A program made the translations under genes and the position numbers. 64,000 nucleotides of DNA from contig JAALGZ010000039.1 of NCBI GenBank assembly GCA_015227615.1, forward strand, positions 1-64,000, in the 5' to 3' direction. Below are positions 1 through 10,883 of this stretch, in pieces (positions within the stretch are counted from its first letter, which is position 1; each line of letters begins with the position of its first letter). The DNA comes from Labyrinthula sp. Ha (Eukaryota; Sar; Bigyra; Labyrinthulida; Labyrinthulaceae). The notes under the pieces are model-generated. The model saw nothing but the letters and a program-made list of their open reading frames with translations. It did not search any database and was not told the origin of the DNA.

Positions 1-183
1 AGAGCAGATGTTCCGAAGAATCTTAACAAGATAACCAATGAGAAGGAAATAACCAAAAATAATAAACCTTGGGTAGATCCTAAGATTTTTTTAAGTGATG
101 AGAAAACAAATAATAAGAAGAAAGTACCTAAAATAGAGAACTTAAATGATAGTGATTTAACTATAGGTGATTCTGTCATCTAA
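1..183 (+). CDS. C-terminal end of an unidentified protein (partial)
   Basis: The first forward frame is open from the window edge for 60 codons and stops with TAA at 181-183. The fragment is rich in Lys, Asn, Asp and Glu and ends in Ile (last residues Gly-Asp-Ser-Val-Ile). No domain is recognisable, and the start lies outside the window. It converges on the SET-domain gene, with only 16 bases between the two stop codons. That tight convergent packing recurs at two other gene pairs here, which supports this being a real gene end. An open run of 60 codons is itself not strong evidence in AT-rich DNA. Confidence 0.5.
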   Translation, partial: RADVPKNLNKITNEKEITKNNKPWVDPKIFLSDEKTNNKKKVPKIENLNDSDLTIGDSVI

Positions 184-199
184 CGTGAATTTACTAAGG

Positions 200-1633
200 T
201 TAACTAGCAACTAAAGTATTCAATAGAAATGAAACAAAACTCTCAAAGAACTCTGCATCTTCACCAAACTCGCTTTTTCTAGTTATTAGGCGGGCTAACT
301 TTCCATCAACTAAACACACATCTTCATCAACTTCTATACTTAGAGCTGGAATCACGGATAAGCAAACCCTCTTCCAAAAGAGTAGTATAGTTTGTTCACT
401 AAGAATATACTTTACACCGGTGATGAGATTGTTATTAAACGTTGTCTCTGTCTCTTCAAGAAATTTTATATTTTCCTGGTAAGAAAACTTATAATTGCTT
501 AAATTTCTTTCGCATACGTTTAGAAAATCAGTTAGGATTTTTTTGAAAGAGTTTACACCAACTGGAACTTCCTGTTTGACTTCATTAAGTGTTTCTAAAA
601 AGAAGACATCATCCTCTGAATTAGCCGCATGTTTTAGAGCAAAAAAACTAAGTAAATTCTGGACAGAAGTAACATTTTTCGTTATATCAAAGCTTTCAAC
701 TATTTGATTCTTCTCATTGACAAATATTTTTAGTCGGTGCAATAAATTTTTTCTCTTGATAGAAAACTTTTCTGCATCTAGGATAATGCTTTCTGTAAGA
801 TGAACTGTATCTCGACATAAACCAGTTTTCTCAACATTATTCTCCACTACAAATCCATAGAAAAGTAAATACTCTAAGTTGCTCTTGGCACCATAACTAT
901 CAAACACTTCTCTGTTTTCACCTATTGCTCTTAGACTCTTCATTTGATAATGATGATCTACATTATTATATGTCCATTTTGTTTCTGCTGGTCGGGAGTG
1001 GTTTAATAAATCTGCAAAAGGTACCATACAAGTATTTTTTTCTCCATTTATATTTAAGTTAAAATTTCGAGAGCCCACCAAACACCTAATCTCAAAAAAC
1101 TTTTCCATTGTAATTTTTTTCCTCCGAAACTCCTCCGCCAAAACTTCATGTCCATTTAAAATGTTAAAATCAGCAGCAAAACTTTCTCTCCTTTGTTTGA
1201 TGTCAGAGACTATGGGAGAACCCTGAAGTCTCTCTACTTCATTCTTATTCCAGAAAAGTGTAAAGTGATTAAAAGTCCTCGGAAGCGTCTTGTAATATGG
1301 TGCAAAGAAATTTGTTGGGTCATCTATTGTCAATAGAATGTACAGAACTACCGCAATGAGTTTTTCAGAGCAATTGAACTCAAGAGCTTCATCTTTTTGA
1401 GATGCCCGTGAGGCCCAAAAAATTCTACAAGCTTCCAACGACGAGTATGACAGCTTGCAGGTGAGAAGGCACTTATGTGGAATTCGCAAGATTACTTCCG
1501 CCTTTGAAATTGCAGTTGATGTGAACACTCCCCGCTCGTTTGAATTTTCATATTTCTTGACAACTAGATTTGGTATTTCTGCTCCATTCTCTTTCAGCCA
1601 GGAAATCAATCTCCTTTCTGGAGCTTCACCCAT
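200..1633 (-). CDS. SET-domain protein methyltransferase (SETD3/SETD6/Rubisco LSMT-like)
   Basis: This 477-residue protein belongs to the split-SET family that includes Rubisco large-subunit methyltransferase, SETD6 and SETD3, which methylate lysine (or histidine in actin) using S-adenosylmethionine. The N-terminal SET part has ERGVF at residues 33-37. The insert region is helical. The catalytic end shows MVPFADLLNHS around 203-213, whose Asn-His is the cofactor-binding motif, and DSYGAKSN at 245-252 followed by a YGF at 259-261. The remaining C-terminal half matches the length of the Rubis-subs-bind domain. Length is normal for the family and the ATG at 1631-1633 is the first in frame. The substrate cannot be told from sequence. 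It is transcribed divergently from the metallothionein-like gene, with 247 bases between the two start codons. Confidence 0.9.
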   Translation of the reverse strand: MGEAPERRLISWLKENGAEIPNLVVKKYENSNERGVFTSTAISKAEVILRIPHKCLLTCKLSYSSLEACRIFWASRASQKDEALEFNCSEKLIAVVLYILLTIDDPTNFFAPYYKTLPRTFNHFTLFWNKNEVERLQGSPIVSDIKQRRESFAADFNILNGHEVLAEEFRRKKITMEKFFEIRCLVGSRNFNLNINGEKNTCMVPFADLLNHSRPAETKWTYNNVDHHYQMKSLRAIGENREVFDSYGAKSNLEYLLFYGFVVENNVEKTGLCRDTVHLTESIILDAEKFSIKRKNLLHRLKIFVNEKNQIVESFDITKNVTSVQNLLSFFALKHAANSEDDVFFLETLNEVKQEVPVGVNSFKKILTDFLNVCERNLSNYKFSYQENIKFLEETETTFNNNLITGVKYILSEQTILLFWKRVCLSVIPALSIEVDEDVCLVDGKLARLITRKSEFGEDAEFFESFVSFLLNTLVAS

Positions 1634-1880
1634 GAATAATGCCCAATTAAGCCACTCTTTCCACCAGATTGCCCAAAATTTTCCCTTATAATTATATGTA
1701 TCAGCATAGTATTAGTATTCCAGTAACAATATAACCGAAAAATAAAAGGTTTTAGACACAGAATCTTTCTATTTAGCTAGATTTCCAAAATATGATGGTT
1801 GATACCGATAGTTTCAAGCACGAAAAAACGTGAAGGAGAACCTTTCAGTAAACTTACCAAAAGTAAACAAGAGTGAAGAA
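1634..1880. promoter_or_regulatory. Shared intergenic region between divergent genes
   Basis: These 247 bases separate the start codons of the SET methyltransferase (minus strand) and the HMA/metallothionein-like gene (plus strand). Both promoters must lie here or inside a neighbouring gene. The stretch is AT-rich. I see no strong TATA box or metal-response element that I could assign with confidence. Confidence 0.4.
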
Positions 1881-2429
1881 ATGTCGGAAACCACCACAAC
1901 AGTGTTCAATGTACCAACAATAACTTGCAGCGCATGTTCAAAAGCGATACAGAACCATCTCTCTACTTTCAATGAAATCCAGGTCGCTAAAGTCAATGTA
2001 CCACAAAAAACTCTAACTTTAAAATCCACCAATGGCATCTCCTCAAGAATACCTGAAATTTTGGGGCAAATTGGTCATAAAGCAGAAAAGTCTGAAGCGA
2101 AATCATGCACTTGCTCTGTTGGAAATGCTTGCACGTGTGGTGGAGATTGTAATTGTGGGGCGAATTGCACGTGTTCTGGGTGCTCGAATCACTGCGGGGC
2201 ATCGAGTGCAGATCAAAAGGGATGTTCTGCCAAGGCTAAGGGAACTTGTGTTTGTGGAGATAATTGTCTTTGCGGAGATCAGTGTGAGTGTGATGGATGT
2301 CCAGGAGACAGCGCGGTGAAAAAGCTTCAAAGTCTAGAAAATCAAAGGGAGATTATTCTTCTTAGTTGCGTTCTTGGGGCAGGATTACTTAGTGGTTTTC
2401 TATTGGCAAAGTTCTTTGATCGAAATTAA
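1881..2429 (+). CDS. HMA copper-binding domain fused to a metallothionein-like Cys-rich region with a C-terminal membrane anchor
   Basis: This 182-residue protein (from the first ATG at 1881) has three parts. Residues about 6-70 look like a heavy-metal-associated (HMA/Atx1-like) fold with the metal motif TCSAC (C16, C19). Residues 76-140 hold 18 cysteines, ten in 76-105 and eight in 115-140, mostly as CxC pairs set apart by Gly, Asp and Asn, as in copper metallothioneins. Residues about 157-178 form one hydrophobic segment followed by Lys, Asp and Arg, as in tail-anchored proteins with the bulk in the cytosol. The inferred role is capture or buffering of Cu(I) at a membrane surface. The frame can be extended 17 codons upstream only from a GTG, so the ATG was chosen. 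Its stop lies 10 bases from that of the convergent Pin1 gene. Confidence 0.75.
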   Translation: MSETTTTVFNVPTITCSACSKAIQNHLSTFNEIQVAKVNVPQKTLTLKSTNGISSRIPEILGQIGHKAEKSEAKSCTCSVGNACTCGGDCNCGANCTCSGCSNHCGASSADQKGCSAKAKGTCVCGDNCLCGDQCECDGCPGDSAVKKLQSLENQREIILLSCVLGAGLLSGFLLAKFFDRN

Positions 2430-2439
2430 TATAGAAGTC

Positions 2440-2964
2440 TTATTTTGTTCGATAGATTAAATGAAAACCAGAAGGAGATTCGATAATTCCTGACATTTCA
2501 TCAACTCTAAGAGCAAATGCTGCTTTGGAAAAAGGTTTTTGCATTCTTCTTTTATCAAAAGGACCTAAATCGCCTCCTCTTTTAAAAGAACTACAATCGC
2601 TTTCTTTCTGTGCGACCTTTTCAAACTCAGGTTTCAACTCACTAGAGTCAACTTTTTCTAGAGCTGATTGTATTGTTTTCAACTTCTCAAGAGCTTCTGC
2701 TTTTGTATAAGTTATTTTTTGCTGTGTTCTCTTAGAATATGGATTTTTCACCCCAGCGTGTTTTACAAGGATGTGATTCGCTTTGATTTCTTTTGGAGAT
2801 TTTTCTAACTTTGGTCTATCCCAGGTTGAAACTCTAGAAAGTTCATTAAAATAGTATATTTTTTGAGGCTTTTCTCTGAAAGCTAAGTTGTAAAGAATAA
2901 AGTACTCTGTTGTTACCATTACCCATCCTGGAGGAAGTTTTTCTCTTGAAGATTTTCTCGACAT
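2440..2964 (-). CDS. PIN1: Pin1-type peptidyl-prolyl cis-trans isomerase (WW + parvulin)
   Basis: This 174-residue protein has a WW domain (W14 after LPPG; YYFNE at 37-41; W48 before DRP) and a parvulin catalytic domain starting at KANHILVKH (61-69). The catalytic Cys is C124 in SDCSSFKRGGDLGPF, and the C-terminal GFHLIYRTK matches the family end. Basic residues around KNPYSKR (73-79) correspond to the phosphate-binding loop, so it should isomerise pSer/pThr-Pro bonds in nuclear phosphoproteins. The spacing from W14 to the YYF motif is 23 residues against 12 in human Pin1, so the first WW loop carries about 11 extra residues. Land-plant Pin1 lacks the WW domain, so this version resembles the animal and fungal form. 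The gene has no introns. Confidence 0.93.
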   Translation of the reverse strand: MSRKSSREKLPPGWVMVTTEYFILYNLAFREKPQKIYYFNELSRVSTWDRPKLEKSPKEIKANHILVKHAGVKNPYSKRTQQKITYTKAEALEKLKTIQSALEKVDSSELKPEFEKVAQKESDCSSFKRGGDLGPFDKRRMQKPFSKAAFALRVDEMSGIIESPSGFHLIYRTK

Positions 2965-3310
2965 TTCTAAGAAGAATTTTGGGAAAGCTTGTCTTTTTCA
3001 GCCATTTCCAAAATTACCCAAAATATTTCTAGACTACACTCTAATAAACATATAAATATATCTATAATAGAGTACAAAAAAGAAATGTACATTGGAATCT
3101 CAAAACTCTTGACTTGACTCATTTTACATATCTTAAACCTAATTTACTGTTGCTAGGGAAAGGAAAGCTAGATTTTCTTAGCATATACATAAAATCTAAG
3201 TACTCACCCAATCCTACGAGAAGATTTTTCGTCACGACAGTGATTGGAAATTGCTAGTGATAATTAAGTTTCGGCTTTGAGTTATTAATAATTGTTCAAC
3301 GAAGTTTTTG

Positions 3311-3389
3311 ACCATGTTCTTCTTATTAATAATCAGAACCAAGCCAATTATCAAAAACTATTTTTAAATTTTATCAAATCTGATCCCTA
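3311..3389 (-). repeat. Diverged end of the hAT-like short element family
   Basis: Read on the minus strand, this segment begins TAGGGATCAGATTTGATAAA and continues through an ATTATTAATAAGA-like block. It aligns over about 75 bases with the left end of the complete element at 23186 (TAGGCCCCGGATTTGATAAG). The matching far end was not found, so this is a partial or old copy. Confidence 0.4.
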
Positions 3390-4932
3390 GTGCTACCTGG
3401 TGAGCAATTAGAGAACCTACTAGAAACATAATTTTAACAGGTGCTCAAGGGCCATGCTAGTGTGCGAGCGTTATTGGTTTATACCTATTATCCTGGAGGC
3501 TTAGGGACTGAACTCTTGCAGCATGGAAATCTACAAGAGAATCCATTGCTTAAGGAGAACGAACTATTATAAACCTAGAGCCACAAAATCTAATAACAAT
3601 AACAAAAGAGGCTTTTTATTGTTTCTGCTTCCATTTTCGAATGACTGTGTGCTTAACACATAGTAGAGACTAGTACCACCCTGGTTTGACGCAGAGCTTG
3701 GTCATCAGAAAATGGTTCCTATGACTCTTTTCGTTACCCGTTCTCATTATTGCAAAACGAGATTATTGTGGTCGAGCGTGTTTTGAGTAGCACTAAGTTG
3801 ATGGTTTTAGGAAATTCGTACTACTGTTGTACCTATTTCTCCTTATTCTTTTCTGAAATAGGGAATGTGAACATCAAGGACCTTGCCTTCAATTTCTTCT
3901 ATCGCAAAGCATCAGTAGAATCATACTAAATATTTGCTATTTCTTGATTTTTTGGTCAGTGTGGTGGAAAATGGATGCATCAATAGGCGAGCTTTTGCAC
4001 TCAGGAAATATACATCGATGATATATAACATCTTGCCAAGGAAGACCCCGAGCTTTGAATGGCATTAAGGAAGTATTCATTACAACAAGTTCTTTGGCTT
4101 TCAAAAACAACCGACTAATCAGTCTTTAGTACGCCAAGAATTGATTCATCTGAGATAGTAAACAGAAAACTCTTGCTCCGCAGCTTGTTGTTTAGCCAAT
4201 AGGAAAAATATTCTTCAAACTGTGTTAAAAGGCGAGCAAATGATTTCCTTAGTTAAATTTCTCTGGATTAAGAACTTTGGGCAAACCAGTGAAGTTTGCC
4301 TGCATATAAGGTCACGTGGTCAACACCCTTATAATTTGATATGAAGTGTGAAGGGGAGACGAAGTGAGTTTACTCAAGACTCACATATCTCAGGTTCAGT
4401 ATTCTCATATCTTTGATCCAAACTTATCTCATTCCCTGAGAATTTTGGCTTTCTATACAATATATTATTTGCTTTATAAAGAACTGTATCTTAAAGTCCG
4501 TTTCATTTTGTTCTAAAAAAATTTGGTAACTACATCTTCTTAAGAGATTACTTACTGTTTGTGTCACCTCCTTTCCTAGAGCTAAGGGCTAGTTATTTTA
4601 AACTGATGTAAGGCTGGTACATGACTCGTTTCCCCAACAAAGGCTTTCCGTATAGATTCTGCGCCGATAACACGCTCGATGCAAGGTTAGAGTACTTAAT
4701 TAACTTTTCTGCACTATAAAAATATATTCAACAAGACAGAATCCATTAATAACAACAAAATGTCTATCAACTTCTTGATAGTGTTCTTTTATTTTTCATA
4801 CCTTGGTAAGGAAGGTCAATTTCGCTGAGAGGGTATATGTTTATCTACTCAACTATCTTGGTTTGTATATCAGATAGATGTTATTTAATGAAATAAGCTA
4901 GGAATATAGGAATTTGAATATTAAAAGCAGCT

Positions 4933-5193
4933 ATGTCGGAGGACTCAGTCAAAATTAATACTCTTCAGAGCAATTCTAGGAGATCTAAGGATATACATGT
5001 TTACCTCGTTTCACATCACACTTTTTTATTTTTTTATTCCAGCATAAATGTCTTAATGAATCATAAAGACAAGGACACAAACCCAAAGGGAAAATCTGAA
5101 GTTCTTACTAAAATTTTGCTTATCATAATGTCTGTAGGTCTCTCTGCCCTTTATACGGCCCTCCTTCTCTTATGCCCAAATGTGAAGTTATAG
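4933..5193 (+). CDS. Small hydrophobic-tail protein candidate (86 aa)
   Basis: An ATG-initiated frame encodes a polar N-terminal half rich in Ser, Asn, Lys and Asp and a C-terminal hydrophobic segment at about residues 57-80 (ILLIIMSVGLSALYTALLLL), ending CPNVKL. This is the layout of a tail-anchored membrane peptide. The middle of the frame includes a T-rich tract ending in AG at 5042, which resembles a 3' splice site. I do not recognise a family, and frames of this length are expected several times by chance in 64 kb of this composition. Treat it as a candidate only. Confidence 0.25.
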   Translation: MSEDSVKINTLQSNSRRSKDIHVYLVSHHTFLFFYSSINVLMNHKDKDTNPKGKSEVLTKILLIIMSVGLSALYTALLLLCPNVKL

Positions 5194-6080
5194 AAGTATC
5201 TTCTATTCATTACACCTTTAAGTTCTATTTTTTTAAGAATACCCATATTTTTAGAACTATTGAGTTAGGATTGTATAGCTTTTAATATATTCAGGAAAAT
5301 TATGGCTTCTAAATTTCAAGAAGTTTAGACGAAACATACAACGGAAAACCTTCCCAGATTTTTCTATTCATCTTGTTTGAAACCCACATAGCGATACTCA
5401 TGCATGAATAATTGTTAGGCAAAAGGAAATTACCCTCAATACATTCAATATTTATACTTAGCGTATCCTCAAGCTCTTTAGTCATGAGTTTATTAATATA
5501 TGTTACCTAGATAGAGCATAGAAAATAGAATAAATTTCATAATTATGTTAACCATTTTCTTGGTATATTTGACAAATCAAGAGATTTCTCAATTGTCCAA
5601 AGCATCAGCAAACTAATAATACGTGAGATAATCTTGTACATCCCTATATCAAACTAATACTGACCAAATTTATCTTTCTATCAATTTTGTCTTAGCTATT
5701 CAAACCATTTTGCATTCTACCTATCACCTCGCTGAGCTAATTCACTGAGAATCATAATATATGCAGCTTTTAAAACTTAAATATGAATAATAAGAATTGT
5801 AGTCAAATCAACATATAAAGAGACGTATAAGAAACCCTAATGTTGGCGGACAGGTTCAGCCTTAATCTTACCATAATTATTATCTCAGAGAAGAGATACT
5901 TCAAGTTATTACTACTTGAATTGAAAAAGCAAGGGAAAAGACAAAATAATAGTGCAAATTATTTAAACGAGAAGGAAGAGATACACTGCACTAGCATTTT
6001 CTCACGTAGTAAAAAATTAATCTATATCTGAATTTCAAATAAGAACCATTCTTAGTAAACTTAAGATCTCTTGCTGTGAT

Positions 6081-6150
6081 TAGGGATCTATATCGATTCA
6101 TTGATAAGCTTGTGTTTCATGTTTTCTTATTGATTGATTCTGACATTTCA
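6081..6150 (+). repeat. Diverged end of the hAT-like short element family
   Basis: It begins TAGGGATCTATATCGATTCA and runs into a TTATTGATTGATTCTG block. The same order is found in the right terminal repeat of the complete element at 23186-23528, read inward. No matching second end or target-site duplication was found. Confidence 0.3.
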
Positions 6151-9100
6151 CCAATTATTTCTATTTGCAAATGATTGTGCAAATAATTGAATAAGAACAA
6201 GGTTCACATTTTTGTAGTGACTATCATAATGAAATAGAAGTTGTTTAGCTATTGATGGTTCTTATACTACATGTGTCGGCTTTTTATAGGCACATATTTA
6301 GAAATGTAGCTCTATCAAGAGTTTCGAAATTCATGTTATTTAGAAACTCAAGTTGCTTATGTCGGGTTGCTCTTAAAGTATGGAACACAATCTTACATAA
6401 TTTTCATAGTACTTTTAAGAACAAATTATAATTGTAGAAATGAATTGAAAATAATATTTATTAAGACTAATATGACCTCTTGATGGGTTAGGAAAACTCG
6501 ATACCTAGATTGAGCTCTACCAAGTTTTGATTCTTTCAATTAACTTATGCTAGATATCATTTGACTCACTATTCAATCAGTCAACTTATTTCTAAATCCA
6601 AGCGACTAACAACAAAGATTAGTGGCACAAAATGTATTTTCTACCATTGCTAACTACAATATGCCAACAATCATTTTTCGATTATGAGAACTATTGTGTC
6701 AACTTTATTGGATCTTATTAAGTTTTGTCTTTATACTCCTCATCAGACTTCAATGGACATTCTTGTTTGAATACATTACAATAATTTCCATTGATACAAT
6801 TATTTGTAGCTACAAAGCTCTTATAGATAAAATATCCATAGGAGCTTAAAGCCACGTACAAAGTAATTATGTTCTAAACATCTAACCTTTAAATATCTGT
6901 TGCATATTCTTAGCCCAAACCCAAGTAATTTTTTCATCCTATATCCAGTAAAGAAAAGTTGTTTAGCGAATCTTATCTTAAGGTCTCAAATAACAACAAT
7001 GAACATTAAGATGGAAAGCTGGAACCATATATTATTGGCGTATTTAATTTTTGTCGATGCTTACTTTGATATGTTAATTGGTTTCTCTTTGAAAAGTAAA
7101 GAATTGAGATAGAAGTAGGTCGTATTTTTTTCGTATGGACTGTATTTTGAAATAGAGTAATGTAACCAACTTGATTAAATCTGTTAATAATAGTGTGGGA
7201 CGGATTTTTTGACATCTGTGCGAAATATAGTTTAGACTAACAATATTATCAAGAAATTGACAAGTACCAAATTATAGAGATTAATTAAAACAAATGTTAA
7301 GTTTTAAATACATATATGTCACCCAATAAAAGTTGGTGAACTAAAGAACAGAGAAGATAGAGAAGATGGAAACCAAGAAACCAATATTTTGGGATATGTT
7401 AAACTGAAGACAGATTTTTAGAGAATGAAAGAAGTTTCAAGTACAGAGCAGCCGATGAAGCAGAACACCGCAAAGAATTTTTTGTAGTCACACAATATCA
7501 AAATGAGAAGTACATAACCATTCTAGATTAGAGAGAATTAAAGATAGTATTTTTATCAAGAGAATGCTCTTAAACCCCATTTCATAGACAAATAACGTGG
7601 ATACTTCTTATAAGAATTTATGATAAGAGGGCTAAGAAAAACTACGTCGTTAACATTGTTATTTAGGTCATCACAAATCCTATTCCTACAAACTGTAAAG
7701 AGACTAAGCCCTTTCATTTGATTAGAGATTAAGAGAACGTTCTGTTCCATATTTTTAGTGAAAACATCAATATTCATAAACTGTTTCTAAAAGGAATCTT
7801 CTTAAGTTCAATTTTTGAAGCAGATGATTTAATCATCCTTAGTTTTAATTTAGGTTTCGGAAAAGGATCCAACCCATTAGCATTACATCATCATAATGTT
7901 TTAATGCTTCCCCAAAAACTATATTTTTAGTTACGTTCATAGCCCTGTTTGCATGGTTTGAACTAGGCCTATCACATAGCTTAATGCTTGAAAAAAACAC
8001 ATATCTTGATCTTTGCTAAGAAGGTGGATTCAAGCTGTGGCCATGTTTTCGGAGCCATTAACTATTATGCGATCTGACAAAATTTCAGACTGTGATTGCT
8101 CATTCTAACCCTGGCCAAGTTCTGGGAATTTTCCAACATTCTTGAGAATTTTTTTTAAATATCAAATATTCATTGAGATTATTTTTGAAAATTTTCGCTA
8201 ATCTCTCACATAAATCCAGAACTATTTCTCATTTTTTTTTGAAGGGTTTCTCTTGATATCTCAAGGACTTCACGAATATCGCTCAAAGAGCCATATAACG
8301 TACTCTATGTGTAGCCTAATGCAGCATTGACATCTTTGCTTAAGACTCTATAACTTAAAAAAATGAACCCGATCTCAAAACCTATGATTGATCATGAATG
8401 CAGCCATATTTCGGTGTTATTACTGACATGATATATCAACACGCTTTGGCAAGTGAAGGAACTCGGCAATTGGCCAAAGGACTGACCTCTTGGTTATATG
8501 TTCAGAGCTTCTGAGAGCTCATTCAAAGATATTGTGATATTTCGTATTCTTACTCACACATCAAGATAAATTCTTAGAGGTGGACTGAAATCTTCGTGAG
8601 ATATATGATTTCGTTCCTATCCTGAAGCTCCGGAGACTCTTCTCAAAAATATTTTCTGGAGTGTTATTATTGAAAACAACATTTGCTCTATCAATGCGAC
8701 AGTTATTATGTTGAGAATAGAGTCTGTAGGTACAGTTCTACTGAAACTATAAGTAAAATCCGTCATCTGCAAACAAAATCCGACTCTTTAAACACCACAA
8801 GTTCCTCTAATAATGTTAATGAGGAAGAGTTTTTGCTCTAAACTAGGTATTTTAGTTTGTATAAAAAGTTATAACATTTATCCATCTTTCACTTTGTAAA
8901 TGGCATCTTCAACAGTTAGAGTAGCCGCAAGCCCCATAAACTATTTATTTGTTCTGATCTACTAGAATTCAAAATACATGTCCGTATTACGTAGTTGAAA
9001 AAAATCCTGTACTTAGGCTGAGCCTATGATGAGGAGAAAGATAATCCTTCTGATTCATTAATCCTTGTATTAATTTACTCTTAATTGATGAAAAATTGCA

Positions 9101-9804
9101 AATGGTGTTGACAGTAGGACCATATATCACTGTGGTTCGTGCAGACGAGGATAAAAACTGACTTTGAACCTGAAAGAGATATATCAATTGAGCTCCAGAA
9201 TTTCATTTACAGTATTAAAATTGATCAACAACATCTCACTTTTTTTCACTTTGTGAAAATAAGCTAGTTTCCTTTCATCTTACTGCTAAAGAATCTTTTA
9301 TACAGGTACTGTATTATCCAAGAACATCAATCTAAGGCAGAGCTTCTTCTTTGTTAAGAAATTTCTGTGCATACATGACGATTAATTGGTCAATGATAGT
9401 TCAATCTTGGTAATTCTGTCTATTCATTCTGATGTTAAGTGTCATTGAGGTCAACATGAAGGCTATCACCTTCTGCTCAAAAAACGTTCATAGTCTAATT
9501 TCAGATAGTGTGGGTTAAGCTTCGCAGCTTTATTCTTCTGTAGTTATTTTAAAAGACTATGTTCCAAAATATTTTTCAGGTTTTAATTAGCATTTTTAGA
9601 TCGTGCACAGATTTCCTGGTAATAAGATTTGAGCCCCCAAAAATTATGAAAAAATAATTTGTCCATTAGGGGTTAAAATGCTACCCCTATTGATTGTAAG
9701 ACTATTTTGAGACTTAGAAGTTTACCGTGGTAGAAATGTACCAAAGCTCGATTAGTAGTTTAGGTTTTTCTTTTGGAGTCCCAGTTAGTTGTGTACATTA
9801 AAAA

Positions 9805-9875
9805 ATCATTGATTAATTAATAATTGTGTTGATTCTGATTATCAACATAAAATTGGGAATTTTATTTATTAGAAA
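9805..9875 (+). repeat. Diverged internal piece of the hAT-like short element family
   Basis: The block GATTCTGATTATCAACATAA followed by AATTGGGAATTTT aligns with GATGCAGATTATTAACAAGA followed by AATTGGAATTTT inside the complete element near 23240-23272. The terminal TAGG motif is not preserved here. Confidence 0.3.
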
Positions 9876-10883
9876 ATAATTTTGAATGTTTTTAGCAAAT
9901 AAAAATAATTGATGAATTATCAGAATCAATCAAGAGGGAAAAAATATAGCAGAAAGTGTTCTCATTAAAACACATCGGTAATCCCAGTATTGAGAAGAAT
10001 GTTTTCGTAACGCAACTAATTAATATGGAGTTCCTAGATAACCTAGTCCTAGTTCTTGATCAATTCTACCTGGAAAGGTTACTTTTAGTCATGAGTGGTG
10101 TATATTTCTTGCTATTAATTTTTTGCAAATGAGAAGTTCTAATATTGTGCTTCTCAAAGAAAAACCTGTTACATGGTAACTAGAAGAACTATAAAATCGG
10201 AAAGTAAATGCTCGAGTAAACCTGATCACCTACTTAATTAAAATTTGTATGAGTCCCACAAACCATTGATTTGCCATATCTTTCCTTAAAAAGTTCTAAC
10301 AAAAAAAATACAATGTTATTAGTATAGAGACATTTTTCTCATCCAACTAAAGCTAGTTGTTTTCGAAGTGTTAGTTGCTAAAACATTCTGGATTAGATTA
10401 AAGAAGTTGAAGAATTTGGGATCTATTAGTAGTTTCTAATTACTAGTTCAATACTAACCACGAATACGAAGAGCGAGCTAGTTCAATCTAGAACTAACTC
10501 TAAAGAACCAATGGATAAATCTGACAAAGATATCACGAGAGAATGGACATATATTTTCTGGACAAGATCTTTGGAGAACTATTCACGAAGCTTGATATCT
10601 ACATAGGATTATATTTTCAGAAACAAAAACATTCCGTATTAGCAACAAATTTTCTGCACCTTGTTATTTATAGCCCTAGCATTTTCTTTGATCATTTCAT
10701 CAAATAAATAATTTGTACCTACACCCAAATAATGTACACCAAAAAACACCTCTCAATAATTAAAAAAAAATTATTTTGTCTTCAGAAATTTATTTCCTGA
10801 ACTTGTCATCAAACAAAACAAAGCAACCAAATGTACAAACAATTAGAATCCAAACCAAGCATTCAACTATCTGCAACATTAAA

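Larger units (their letters stand above)
2965..10883. other. Gene desert (about 7.9 kb)
   Basis: No reading frame here shows a recognisable protein family. The longest candidates are short and expected by chance at this AT content. It holds one small hydrophobic ORF (4933-5193) and diverged pieces of the repeat family whose complete member lies at 23186-23528. Base composition is uneven, with a slightly GC-richer patch near 3400-4700 that may be decayed mobile DNA, though I could not name it. Confidence 0.6.

Noticed and set aside
1830-1880. A 17-residue upstream extension of the HMA/metallothionein-like protein
   Set aside because: The extension begins with GTG, not ATG. The first ATG at 1881 starts just before the HMA fold.
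3400-4700. GC-richer patch that might be an old retroelement
   Set aside because: No terminal repeats or clear protein motif could be identified, so no element family is claimed.
7344-7370. ACAGAGAAGAT string like the ACAGAGA box of U6 snRNA
   Set aside because: The rest of U6 (the conserved GCGCAAGGATGACACG part and the 5' hairpin) is absent.
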